Of a stretch of 64,000 bases of DNA, positions 7,971-14,897 are shown piece after piece. This DNA comes from Lachnospiraceae bacterium. GTDB taxonomy: Bacteria > Bacillota > Clostridia > Lachnospirales > Lachnospiraceae. A model generated the notes under the pieces. The model saw only the letters and a list, made by a program, of their open reading frames with translations. It was not told the DNA's origin and ran no database searches. A program made the position numbers and the translations under genes. The DNA is taken from NCBI GenBank assembly GCA_015057115.1, contig SVEZ01000001.1:1-64000 (forward strand), read 5' to 3'. Within the stretch, counting starts at the first letter, position 1, and every line of letters starts with the position of its first letter.

Positions 7971-9275
7971 TTAGGCAATAAATTTTCTTGCCTCGTTAAA
8001 CAGATGATCTGCATCCATTACCAGATCAATTTCCTTTAAAATCTCCGCTTCTTTCCAGATTCCGCAGAACCCTCTGTCAATGGTTCCATGCGTCGAAATT
8101 GCTGACGCCGGACAACCTCCTTTACAAAACAGTGCCATCTTGCACTCTTTGCATTCTTCCAGTGTTGATGTATCTCTTGTTCTAAACTTTTCAACGATAT
8201 CCTTGTATACGACAGTCTGTGGATAAAACTGACCTACACAGTTATTCTTATCCTTTACCAGATTACAATTATATACATATCCATCCGGGGCAAATACCAG
8301 ACCTTCTGACATATTCGCCGAACATCGTATCCGATCTATCTTCCCGTTCTGCAGCTTATCCTTTAAGGAATAAAACATTCCTGTTAATCCTGGGATAATC
8401 CCGCGACCGATATATCTTGCTCTTTTATCAGCATTAATCAGCTTCCTAAGGTGTTCTATCGTCATTAGTTGTCGTTTTGAAGAACATCCCTGAATTCCCT
8501 CATCCATTTCCACATTAATGTTTACATTAATGTTGTCTTCTTTCAACCATCCCAATTCTTCTAATATATCCATAAACTCGATATACTCTTCTATTGAATA
8601 ATCCGGACTAAACACCGTTCCGATGGTTGTATTTATTCCTTCCTTGACCAGAAAATCAACACCCTCGATAATCTTCTGGTAAACATTTTCTATCCCTGTT
8701 TTTCTTTTGCTAAGCTGCATTCGCTCAGTTCCATCAAGAGAAACCGTTACTTTAGGTCGATATTTCTGAATTAAATCTTTATAGAGAAGTAATTCCGCTC
8801 CATTTGTTGTGATTTCATATTCAAGATCGCCAAACTCTTGAAAAATCGCTTCAATTAATTCTCTGTCATTGCTTCGGAAGATTTCACCTCCCATCAAGCC
8901 AATTCTTTTCAATGTTGAATTACAATTCATTTCCTTATCCCACTGTTTTAAAAATGGCTTAATATAGTGTAACATCTCCGGGGACATCTCATCTTTTTTG
9001 AAATGTCTCTCAAAACAGTATTCACATTGAAAGTTACACTTAAACGTCGGTAAAATTCCGATGGTCTCTGCTGCCGCCACTGTTGTTTCTATATAATTTT
9101 CTTCCGTAAGTGGTGCCCGAAACTGTTCGCAGGAAGCATTCTCACAATCATTTTTTAATGTATGAATCGCTTCCCTCACATCGCTTTTATCAACTGCCAA
9201 CATCTCTGCATTCTTCGGATTGATAATCACAATCCCTTTTGATGCTCGCATCACAAACAAGTCGTCTGTATTCAT
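7971..9275 (-). CDS. Radical SAM/SPASM peptide maturase
   Basis: A 434-residue enzyme. The radical SAM cluster motif CNFQCEYC gives Cys 80, 84 and 87. An MGGE stretch follows in the SAM-binding part. The C-terminal third has SPASM-type Cys spacing: RIRCSAN, YNCNLV, NNCVG, then ECKECKMALFCKGGCP and FCGIW, expected to hold auxiliary iron-sulfur clusters. The first ~70 residues precede the barrel and could bind the leader, although no clear RRE was established. Start: AGGAGG six bases before ATG. It opens the operon with precursor 3 only 65 bases downstream and is driven by the minus-strand promoter at 9318-9346. Family assignment is secure; the cross-link formed is unknown. Confidence 0.93.
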   Translation of the reverse strand: MNTDDLFVMRASKGIVIINPKNAEMLAVDKSDVREAIHTLKNDCENASCEQFRAPLTEENYIETTVAAAETIGILPTFKCNFQCEYCFERHFKKDEMSPEMLHYIKPFLKQWDKEMNCNSTLKRIGLMGGEIFRSNDRELIEAIFQEFGDLEYEITTNGAELLLYKDLIQKYRPKVTVSLDGTERMQLSKRKTGIENVYQKIIEGVDFLVKEGINTTIGTVFSPDYSIEEYIEFMDILEELGWLKEDNINVNINVEMDEGIQGCSSKRQLMTIEHLRKLINADKRARYIGRGIIPGLTGMFYSLKDKLQNGKIDRIRCSANMSEGLVFAPDGYVYNCNLVKDKNNCVGQFYPQTVVYKDIVEKFRTRDTSTLEECKECKMALFCKGGCPASAISTHGTIDRGFCGIWKEAEILKEIDLVMDADHLFNEARKFIA

Positions 9276-9317
9276 CCCTAACCTCCTGAATTGTTGCCGT
9301 TGTTTCCTGACACCTCA

Positions 9318-9346
9318 ACATTACCATGCAACACTCGTAGAAACAA
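9318..9346 (-). promoter_or_regulatory. Promoter of the radical SAM RiPP operon
   Basis: On the minus strand a poor -35 box TTGTTT (complement of 9341-9346) is separated by exactly 17 bases from a -10 box TAATGT (9318-9323). The -35 abuts and overlaps the left outer arm of the dyad centred on 9366. A weak -35 touching a regulator site is typical of activated promoters. It is the mirror image of the promoter at 9386-9414. Confidence 0.6.
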
Positions 9347-9388
9347 GGGACATATTAGTCAAGTAGTACTTGACCAACTTGTCCCTTG
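9344..9388. promoter_or_regulatory. 45-bp four-half-site dyad, likely operator of the cluster regulator
   Basis: Outer arms CAAGGGACA (9344-9352) and TGTCCCTTG (9380-9388) and inner arms GTCAAGT (9358-9364) and ACTTGAC (9368-9374) are both perfect and share one centre, base 9366, with 5-base spacers on each side. Both divergent promoters place a weak -35 box the same distance from the centre. A regulator carrying two different HTH domains and binding as a dimer would need four half-sites of two kinds, which is what is seen. It has no T-run, so it is not a terminator. Confidence 0.75.
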
Positions 9389-9414
9389 CTTCCGCTCAGA
9401 TTCCTAGCTACAAT
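9386..9414 (+). promoter_or_regulatory. Promoter of the exported peptide gene
   Basis: A weak -35 TTGCTT (9386-9391) lies at the right end of the dyad, 17 bases before -10 TACAAT (9409-9414). It mirrors the radical SAM operon promoter across base 9366, so both directions should respond to the same bound regulator. Confidence 0.6.
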
Positions 9415-9466
9415 AAACGCATACACGCAAGACGCACAAGCGTCTGCACCATTCAGGAGGTACATT

Positions 9467-9640
9467 ATGAAAAAGAGAAAAACATTACTTGCCCTTACAT
9501 TACTTGTACTTACATTAAGTACACAAACCGTAAACATTGCAGATTTAGCTAATGGTTCTACACTCTCGGAGGATATGCTAAAAACGTCGCATGTATCTAC
9601 AATGAATGATGACGATGAATCAATTCGTCTTAACAAATAG
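9467..9640 (+). CDS. Small exported peptide, candidate signalling pheromone precursor
   Basis: A 57-residue ORF on the plus strand. AGGAGG at 9455-9460 sits six bases before ATG, about as good a ribosome site as exists. The N-terminus is a textbook signal peptide: MKKRK, then a run of Leu/Ala/Thr (LLALTLLVLTL). The rest is hydrophilic and acidic, with TMNDDDES and the end IRLNK. Its 3' end overlaps that of the large HTH/helical-repeat regulator by 11 bases, tail to tail, and its promoter shares an operator with the RiPP operon. Small secreted peptide next to an XRE-helical regulator is the arrangement of RRNPP/Rgg-type quorum sensing. No Cys is present, so it is not a substrate like the three precursors. 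Pheromone function is inferred. Confidence 0.78.
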   Translation: MKKRKTLLALTLLVLTLSTQTVNIADLANGSTLSEDMLKTSHVSTMNDDDESIRLNK

Positions 9641-11486
9641 ACTTTAACTCAGTTAATTTTTTTAATTTATTTTTTTCACGTACATAGTCTCTCGCAAGAT
9701 TATGCAATGCAGCAATCGGATTCAACGGCTCAACATCTGTTGTTTCCGATTGCTCGTTTTTATTCCACCAAAGCGCATACAGCGCACGCACAACACTTAA
9801 TATATCTTTATCACCATATGCCGTATACAATAACTCATTGCACATACAATCCGATTTTTCAAAATTGTTATGATTGCCATAGTAACTCTGAATATACTTC
9901 CACGCATAGGTAATATATATCGCCTTATTTATCTCCTGCGCCGTACCAATGCAATCTCTGTAATAGGTTTCTATTCCTCGTATAATCTTTTCTTTTTCCT
10001 CTTGTTCATCTGACATCACAAAAAGATACAGAATGTAGGATTCTATTTCATCCCACTCGAAATACTTCGCCTTCCTTTCTGCCCAAATCATCTCCACAGG
10101 TATACTTGTTTCGATGGTTTCCCGCATTTTCTGAGCGTGTTCCTGCCGGGAAATTTCACCTAGTTGATACTGTAAGACACTCTCTTCCTGCTGCAAACAC
10201 CTGCGATTGTATTCAATTTCCACCGGAATGTCTCCCTTAATGGCATTCAACCGTTCTCTTGCCTGTTCATACTCAAATCGATTCATCAGCCGAGAAATTT
10301 CCACTGTTTCCAATTTCACTTCCAGTGTAGTTCCCACATAATCCCCCTTGAAAAAGGTTCTTGGCAAATGCAATCGTTCAAACAAATCTACTGCCACAGA
10401 TTTTCGCGGATTAACATGATTGTTTTCTATCCGTCGGATGGTTTTTTCATCACAGATTCCTTCTGCCAATTCTTTTCCGGTCATCCCCAACATCAAACGA
10501 CGGCGCCGGATTACATCATTGGTGCACTCTACATTCCGCAACGCATAGACAATGGCAGTCTCGATGGTTTCTTTTTCTACACCAATCTGCTCATACATCC
10601 ACTCTACTGCCGTTAGCCACCGCTGGTTTTCGTTCTTCTTATCCTGCAACAACAAATATCCCGGATTTCTTTCACAAAGCTCAGACAGCATTTTTTTGCG
10701 GCAATCCAATATTTCCCATAGATAACCCATGTAGTAACAATCCCGCAAACTATCCAACGCTTCAACGAGAAGATCTTCCATCTTGGATAACTCTCTATCA
10801 TCCCATTCCTTCAACTGCTTCTGCTTTTCTTTCTGTCGATACAAATATACCCCTAGCTTAGGCAATACTTTACACGTTCCCCTGGTATCTAGATTTCGGC
10901 TACGAACATAAGAAAGTGTGGCTTCCAGATTCTCATAATTTTTCTCCGGTAGGTAGTTGTAGTATTCAATCAGCGTATCCATTTCTTCTATAGAAAGGGG
11001 CTTCGCCTTCAAATACTCCATGGACAACTCTGGTAGCGTGCAACGAAGGCTTTCTTCTAAGTCCTTTCGGATTGCATCTCGTTCACCACCGCGACATGCT
11101 GCCAGCATGGCCCGCATCCTTAAGAAGAACTGCTTCTCCAATTGGTGCTTTTCTTGGTATTTTTCTTCAAAGATAGCTAGCTGTTCCTCCACCGTAGCAT
11201 AGTCTCTTTTAATCAGACCATAAATTATCTGTATCTTACACTGCCAGCATTCGTACTCCTCCACTGGCAAATAGGTCTGAAAATACTCCGCACCGACACC
11301 CAGTCGCTCCAATAATCGATGGCACACTCCCATAGGTAATTCTTTTTTCTGTTGTTCATAATATGTAAGCATACTTTCGGAGCACAAGCCTATACACAAA
11401 TCTTCTGCCTTGACTCCATGCAGTTCCCGAAGAAACTTTGTGTAATCCGCCAACTCCCAATACGCTTTTTCTGCTAATTCTTCCAT
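9630..11486 (-). CDS. Large regulator with two XRE-type HTH domains and helical repeats
   Basis: 618 residues from the ATG at 11486, chosen because AGAAGGAAAAC precedes it; the open frame extends 28 codons further without a ribosome site. An XRE-like HTH occupies about residues 13-60 (FLRELHGVKAEDL ... LERLGV). A second, better one is near residues 320-375 (RRRRLMLGMTGKELAEGIC, then RRIENN). Each is followed by a long helical region resembling TPR-type peptide receptors. This duplicated HTH-plus-helices layout is compatible with the RRNPP superfamily. It converges on the exported peptide gene, and the four-half-site dyad at 9344-9388 is its most likely target. Activator, repressor or peptide-switched role cannot be told from sequence. 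Confidence 0.82.
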   Translation of the reverse strand: MEELAEKAYWELADYTKFLRELHGVKAEDLCIGLCSESMLTYYEQQKKELPMGVCHRLLERLGVGAEYFQTYLPVEEYECWQCKIQIIYGLIKRDYATVEEQLAIFEEKYQEKHQLEKQFFLRMRAMLAACRGGERDAIRKDLEESLRCTLPELSMEYLKAKPLSIEEMDTLIEYYNYLPEKNYENLEATLSYVRSRNLDTRGTCKVLPKLGVYLYRQKEKQKQLKEWDDRELSKMEDLLVEALDSLRDCYYMGYLWEILDCRKKMLSELCERNPGYLLLQDKKNENQRWLTAVEWMYEQIGVEKETIETAIVYALRNVECTNDVIRRRRLMLGMTGKELAEGICDEKTIRRIENNHVNPRKSVAVDLFERLHLPRTFFKGDYVGTTLEVKLETVEISRLMNRFEYEQARERLNAIKGDIPVEIEYNRRCLQQEESVLQYQLGEISRQEHAQKMRETIETSIPVEMIWAERKAKYFEWDEIESYILYLFVMSDEQEEKEKIIRGIETYYRDCIGTAQEINKAIYITYAWKYIQSYYGNHNNFEKSDCMCNELLYTAYGDKDILSVVRALYALWWNKNEQSETTDVEPLNPIAALHNLARDYVREKNKLKKLTELKSIC

Positions 11487-11513
11487 TTGTTTTCCTTCTT
11501 TCACACAAGGATT

Positions 11514-11559
11514 ATTATACCATAATAGCGACGAGGAGAATACAAATTTATTTGTATTC
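11514..11559 (-). promoter_or_regulatory. Regulator promoter with overlapping 22-bp palindrome
   Basis: An extended -10 TGG-TATAAT (complement of 11514-11519) lies about 28 bases before the regulator start codon. Its -35 position is poor and falls inside a perfect palindrome, GAATACAAAT (11538-11547) and ATTTGTATTC (11550-11559). Autoregulation is plausible. The palindrome differs from the dyad at 9366, so another protein could bind it. Confidence 0.55.
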
Positions 11560-11573
11560 GACGACCGCAAGTG

Positions 11574-11900
11574 ATAACAAGCACTTGTGCTTGTTATACC
11601 ACGAAAGCAGGAGCCAAACGAGCATTTAAAACAAATACTCTCGAAGGGAGTGACAGTCGGCTACGACTGTCAGTTTCGGATTGAGAAGCCGGAATTGTGC
11701 TCGCACTTATTGCGGCTTCTTAATCCGTACATGGCCCGCCTCGCGGGTTATCTCCCTGAGATTGTATTTGGGCATTGCGCTCATTCGGCGACGCTACGCG
11801 ATAACAGCCCCCCGCGGCTGTTATACCACAATTAATGACTTAGGTAAACTACTTACTGCACGATAACAGACGAACGTCTGTTATACCACAAAAGCACGAA
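11574..11900. repeat. Cluster of related palindromes with a shared GTTATACCAC flank
   Basis: Three stem-loops share the outer sequence GATAAC...GTTATACCAC with different stem interiors: ATAACAAGCA/TGCTTGTTAT (11574-11597), ATAACAGCC/GGCTGTTAT (11801-11824) and ATAACAGACG/CGTCTGTTAT (11863-11884). The first and third are followed by a similar AAAGCA-GA-CCAAACGAGC segment. Between them are TGACAGTCG/CGACTGTCA (11651-11672) and a 15-base stem 11677-11691 with 11713-11727. No ORF here looks coding. Covarying stems with constant flanks suggest a REP/MITE-like family or structured RNA. Confidence 0.6.
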
Positions 11901-11960
11901 CCAAACGAGCGCAAAGTGCTCGTTTATGGTCGTTGACCGCTCTCACCCATTTTTTCTTTG

Positions 11961-12210
11961 CTCGGTATAAGCTTATGCTTTTCGCTATCATAGTTCCTGT
12001 TGCTCGGTATAATGTAAAATATTTATACTTCCCGGTTCCTATTATTTTCTCAAAGGCACTTTCAGAGAGCAAATTCTCGGTACAAGAAGCATCTTTCGCT
12101 GCTTTTAAATCCCATTTTCTTTCAAAAAAAGAAAAAATCTCTGTGATTTTCCCGATTCCCTCGGTATGATATTACTCTTTTGGCAAGAGAGATCCTATTA
12201 CTCGGTACAA
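11961..12210. repeat. Five CTCGGTAYRA motif repeats
   Basis: CTCGGTATAA or a near variant occurs at 11961, 12003, 12076, 12160 and 12201, all in the same orientation. Spacings are 42, 73, 84 and 41 bases, so three of four are close to one or two times 42. Pyrimidine-rich sequence precedes each. The array ends 12 bases before a plus-strand promoter. Multiple protein sites is one reading, a decayed repeat family another. Confidence 0.5.
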
Positions 12211-12221
12211 TTCACCCACCC

Positions 12222-12370
12222 TTGACATTCGCTTACAATATGCTATGATATTTCTATAAAGAGGGACTCTACCTGCTGTGTATAACGGGAGGCCCAGAGT
12301 TCTTTCTTTTTGCGTTTTTTCATATTTACAGCAAAAAGCTCCGCCCATGGGCGAAGCTTTTTTTGCTGTA
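12222..12370 (+). ncRNA. Possible small RNA of about 110 nt with its own promoter and terminator
   Basis: TTGACA (12222-12227) and an extended -10 TGC-TATGAT (12244-12249), 16 bases apart, would start RNA near 12256. The predicted transcript has a 7-bp helix GGACTCT/AGAGTTC enclosing CGGGAGGCCC, a U-rich single-stranded stretch, and a terminator hairpin at 12328-12370 with a seven-T run. No start codon with a ribosome site is present. I could not match it to a known riboswitch or 6S/SRP RNA. The terminator also serves the convergent permease gene. Confidence 0.4.
12328..12370. terminator. Bidirectional terminator after the permease gene
   Basis: CGCCCA/TGGGCG forms the core stem, extended by AAAAGCT/AGCTTTT and CAGC/GCTG, with T-runs on both strands. 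It lies 35 bases beyond the stop of the minus-strand permease and also ends any plus-strand transcript from 12256. Confidence 0.8.
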
Positions 12371-12404
12371 ATTGTAATATATAAGCGAAGTAACGAATCT
12401 TCGA

Positions 12405-13916
12405 TTAGTTCTGTCCTACCTTAATCTGTCCAGCTGCGATCTTCTTCTCGTATCTTGCATTTAATACAAGTGCGATAACAGTGAAGAGAACAGGTCCTAC
12501 GATACTCCAGATTGTAGTCTGCATATCACCGTTCATAGCCGGCTCAATGATTGTAAAGATGTTTGCAAATGCAACAGTTGCAGTTACAAGGATTGTAAAG
12601 ATGATGGTTACTGCATCATTCTTAAATACTACGAAGGACTTCTGGATGTTCTGGTTTCTCTTGAATGCAATGAATGCACCGGAGATGAATAAGTATGGTA
12701 AAGTCATAGCAACGTTGGTCATAGATACCAATACGTTGAAGAACTGAGCCATAGCGTCTCCACCCATAGCGATTAAGAGGTCCATAACTACTACAACGCC
12801 ACACTGAATTCTCATAGCGTTCTTAGGCATTCCGTCATCCATTTTGCAGAAGAAGTCCGGCAATAATCCCTTCGGGCTTCCTTCGATTAACTGCTTAAGT
12901 GGTGCGTAGATTAAAGTAAATACAGCACCTGCTAAAGAGCAGAGAATGGAGATACCCATGAAACGAGCGATTCCGTTACCAAATGCAACACAACCTGCTT
13001 TGTTTAAACCGAATACTTTTCCTAACTGGAAACCTAAGTTATTCATAATTACGTAGGAAGCATTTCCCTTGTGTACTGCTTCTGAAGAAAGAGTAGCATC
13101 CCAGTTTGTGAAGATACCTACAGCAAAGATACCGATTGCATATCCGATAGCAATGATGAATGCTGCAATGGTAAGACCCTTACCGAAGTTTTTCTCAGGA
13201 TTTTCTGTCTGATCTACAAGACCACCAACTGCCTCGGTTCCACCGAATGCGAATAATGCATATACAAGGAAACCAAGTACGGAAATCGGTGCTAATAAGC
13301 CCGGGTTTGGAGAAACGAAAATCTTGGACATGCTAGGCATTTCCTGTAATAAGCTTCCACCATTACCGATCCAAACGATTAACGCACCACCGATTAATAA
13401 TACGTTTAAAGCCATACAAGCAATACCACCAACGGTAGATACTACTTTAATTTTATCAAGTCCCTTACTACTGAAGAAGGTAACTACTAAAATGAATACA
13501 ACTCCTAAAATACCAAGTGTCTGAGGAGCATTTAATCCGAATAAGGACCATGTTCCTGTGGTATCCTGTCCGAAGATTGCGTTAGAAACCGGAACCATGA
13601 TACCGGATGAAATATTAACAAGCCAAATTACATAAGATGTATACCACATGAAAGTAGCAACGAATGCATATTTGGTGTTTACACTCTTCTCCATCCAAGA
13701 GAAGATTCCACCCTTTTCATCTTTGAATGCTGAACCATACTCAGCGATCATGAAAGCGAATGGTACAAAGAATACGATAGCAGAAATTACATAAAATGGA
13801 ATTGCTCCGTATCCCATTAAGTAGAATGATCGTGGCATGTTATTGAATCCGTATACGGAAGTGAAGATCATTAAGATCAATGCCACTAAAGAAAGTTTTT
13901 TCTTTTCGTTTGACAT
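12405..13916 (-). CDS. APC-superfamily amino-acid permease, YjeM/GadC-like
   Basis: 503 residues, about 12 hydrophobic segments. The N-terminus LSLVALILMIFTSVYGFNNM followed by PRSFYLMGYGAIP is the start typical of YjeM-like members of the glutamate/GABA antiporter branch, and AEYGSAF with EKGGIFSWM fits the helix 2-3 region of that group. Length is normal. It probably exchanges or takes up an amino acid; the substrate is not known. It is divergent from the XRE regulator at 14154, with about 240 bases between the two starts, so that protein may control it. GGAGAAAAGG precedes the ATG. Stands alone as a transcription unit. Confidence 0.85.
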   Translation of the reverse strand: MSNEKKKLSLVALILMIFTSVYGFNNMPRSFYLMGYGAIPFYVISAIVFFVPFAFMIAEYGSAFKDEKGGIFSWMEKSVNTKYAFVATFMWYTSYVIWLVNISSGIMVPVSNAIFGQDTTGTWSLFGLNAPQTLGILGVVFILVVTFFSSKGLDKIKVVSTVGGIACMALNVLLIGGALIVWIGNGGSLLQEMPSMSKIFVSPNPGLLAPISVLGFLVYALFAFGGTEAVGGLVDQTENPEKNFGKGLTIAAFIIAIGYAIGIFAVGIFTNWDATLSSEAVHKGNASYVIMNNLGFQLGKVFGLNKAGCVAFGNGIARFMGISILCSLAGAVFTLIYAPLKQLIEGSPKGLLPDFFCKMDDGMPKNAMRIQCGVVVVMDLLIAMGGDAMAQFFNVLVSMTNVAMTLPYLFISGAFIAFKRNQNIQKSFVVFKNDAVTIIFTILVTATVAFANIFTIIEPAMNGDMQTTIWSIVGPVLFTVIALVLNARYEKKIAAGQIKVGQN

Positions 13917-14023
13917 AATAAAACCTTTTCTCCTTTGTTTTACTTTAAAATTTTGTGTCTTCCTTCAAAAACCTTTAATACTATAATATAATCGTTCAAT
14001 TTTCTCAAAGTTATATACGTGTC

Positions 14024-14052
14024 TTGACAGGAAACTTTTTGTGGGATATAAT
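14024..14052 (+). promoter_or_regulatory. Sigma-A promoter of the XRE regulator gene
   Basis: TTGACA (14024-14029) and TATAAT (14047-14052) are both perfect consensus with a 17-base spacer. The start codon lies about 100 bases further, leaving a 5' leader in which AAAAGAAACTTTTAAAT resembles the GAAACTTTTT of the spacer. Confidence 0.85.
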
Positions 14053-14153
14053 CATTAAAAGAAACTTTTAAATTGATAATGGCGGTTTATGGCGTGTTCG
14101 GTATTCCTAACCTGCCATTTTTTAGTCATTTGTTGATTTTAAGGAAACGAAAT

Positions 14154-14861
14154 ATGAGTGAAGCATTAAATATCCAACAGTATGTTGGGGAAAATATTCG
14201 TAAATTTCGCCTGGCTCACGGTCTTTCTCTGGAAGATGTGGCAGCAAAGGTTTATAAAAGCAAATCCACCATTTCCAAATATGAAAAAGGTACCATTGCC
14301 ATTGATATTGCTACCCTGGAAGAAATTGCTCTGGCACTGGATGTTCATCCTGCCCAGCTTTTGATGACTTCCGCACCGGACAAGCGGATTCCTCTGACCG
14401 AAGGTCTTTTGGAAGATACCTACATGTTCTCTTACGACGGCAAAGGAAAGCGTATTATCAAGAGTATTATTGAACGGTATCAAACCGATGAAAGCAATCG
14501 CTTTTCCATTCAGCTTTTTTATGATGTTCCTTCCAAGAAGGAACTTGGGGATTGCGTTTGTCTCTACCAGGGATTCAGTTCCAAATACGAGGTTCTGGAA
14601 AATTACTCCTTAGAGAACGCCCGCCATCCTATTGAGCAGATTTGGTTAAGCTGCATTGGTGGCCTTTCTCAGAACCGTATGCAGGTAGGCTTTTTAGCAG
14701 GTCTTTTGAATTCCACCCTGTTACCTGCAGTACGAAAGGTTGTTTTAAGTCCGCACCTCTTATCCGAGGAAGAGTTAATGGATCATCTGGTTTTTACGAA
14801 GGAAGATTTACAAACCATCCGCAAATTAAATATTTTTATTATCGATGAATTCATCGCATAA
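14154..14861 (+). CDS. XRE-family transcriptional regulator
   Basis: 235 residues from the ATG at 14154, chosen for AAGGAAACG just upstream over an earlier in-frame Met at 14073 that has no ribosome site. Residues ~9-62 form an HTH: NIRKFRLAHGLSLEDVAAKV, then KSTISKYEKG and LEEIALALDVHPAQLL. The remainder is an unassigned helical region, perhaps for dimerisation or ligand sensing. It is divergent from the permease gene and may regulate it. Ends just before a shared terminator with gap. Confidence 0.85.
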   Translation: MSEALNIQQYVGENIRKFRLAHGLSLEDVAAKVYKSKSTISKYEKGTIAIDIATLEEIALALDVHPAQLLMTSAPDKRIPLTEGLLEDTYMFSYDGKGKRIIKSIIERYQTDESNRFSIQLFYDVPSKKELGDCVCLYQGFSSKYEVLENYSLENARHPIEQIWLSCIGGLSQNRMQVGFLAGLLNSTLLPAVRKVVLSPHLLSEEELMDHLVFTKEDLQTIRKLNIFIIDEFIA

Positions 14862-14863
14862 TG

Positions 14864-14889
14864 AAAGCCGGGGCGCTAACCCCGGCTTT
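14864..14889. terminator. Bidirectional terminator between XRE gene and gap
   Basis: AAAGCCGGGG (14864-14873) pairs perfectly with CCCCGGCTTT (14880-14889) across six bases. The genes on both sides converge on it, so it can stop both. Confidence 0.88.
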
Positions 14890-14897
14890 TATATTAT

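Noticed and set aside
9344..9388. Interpretation of the dyad as a terminator
   Set aside because: No T-run on either strand, no gene ends beside it, and both flanking genes start from it.
11574..11900. CRISPR array
   Set aside because: Repeats are palindromes of different interior sequence with irregular spacing and no cas genes nearby.
11881..12072. 63-codon minus ORF with two LYRA words
   Set aside because: The recurrence comes from the CTCGGTATAA DNA repeats; no ribosome site and no coding character.
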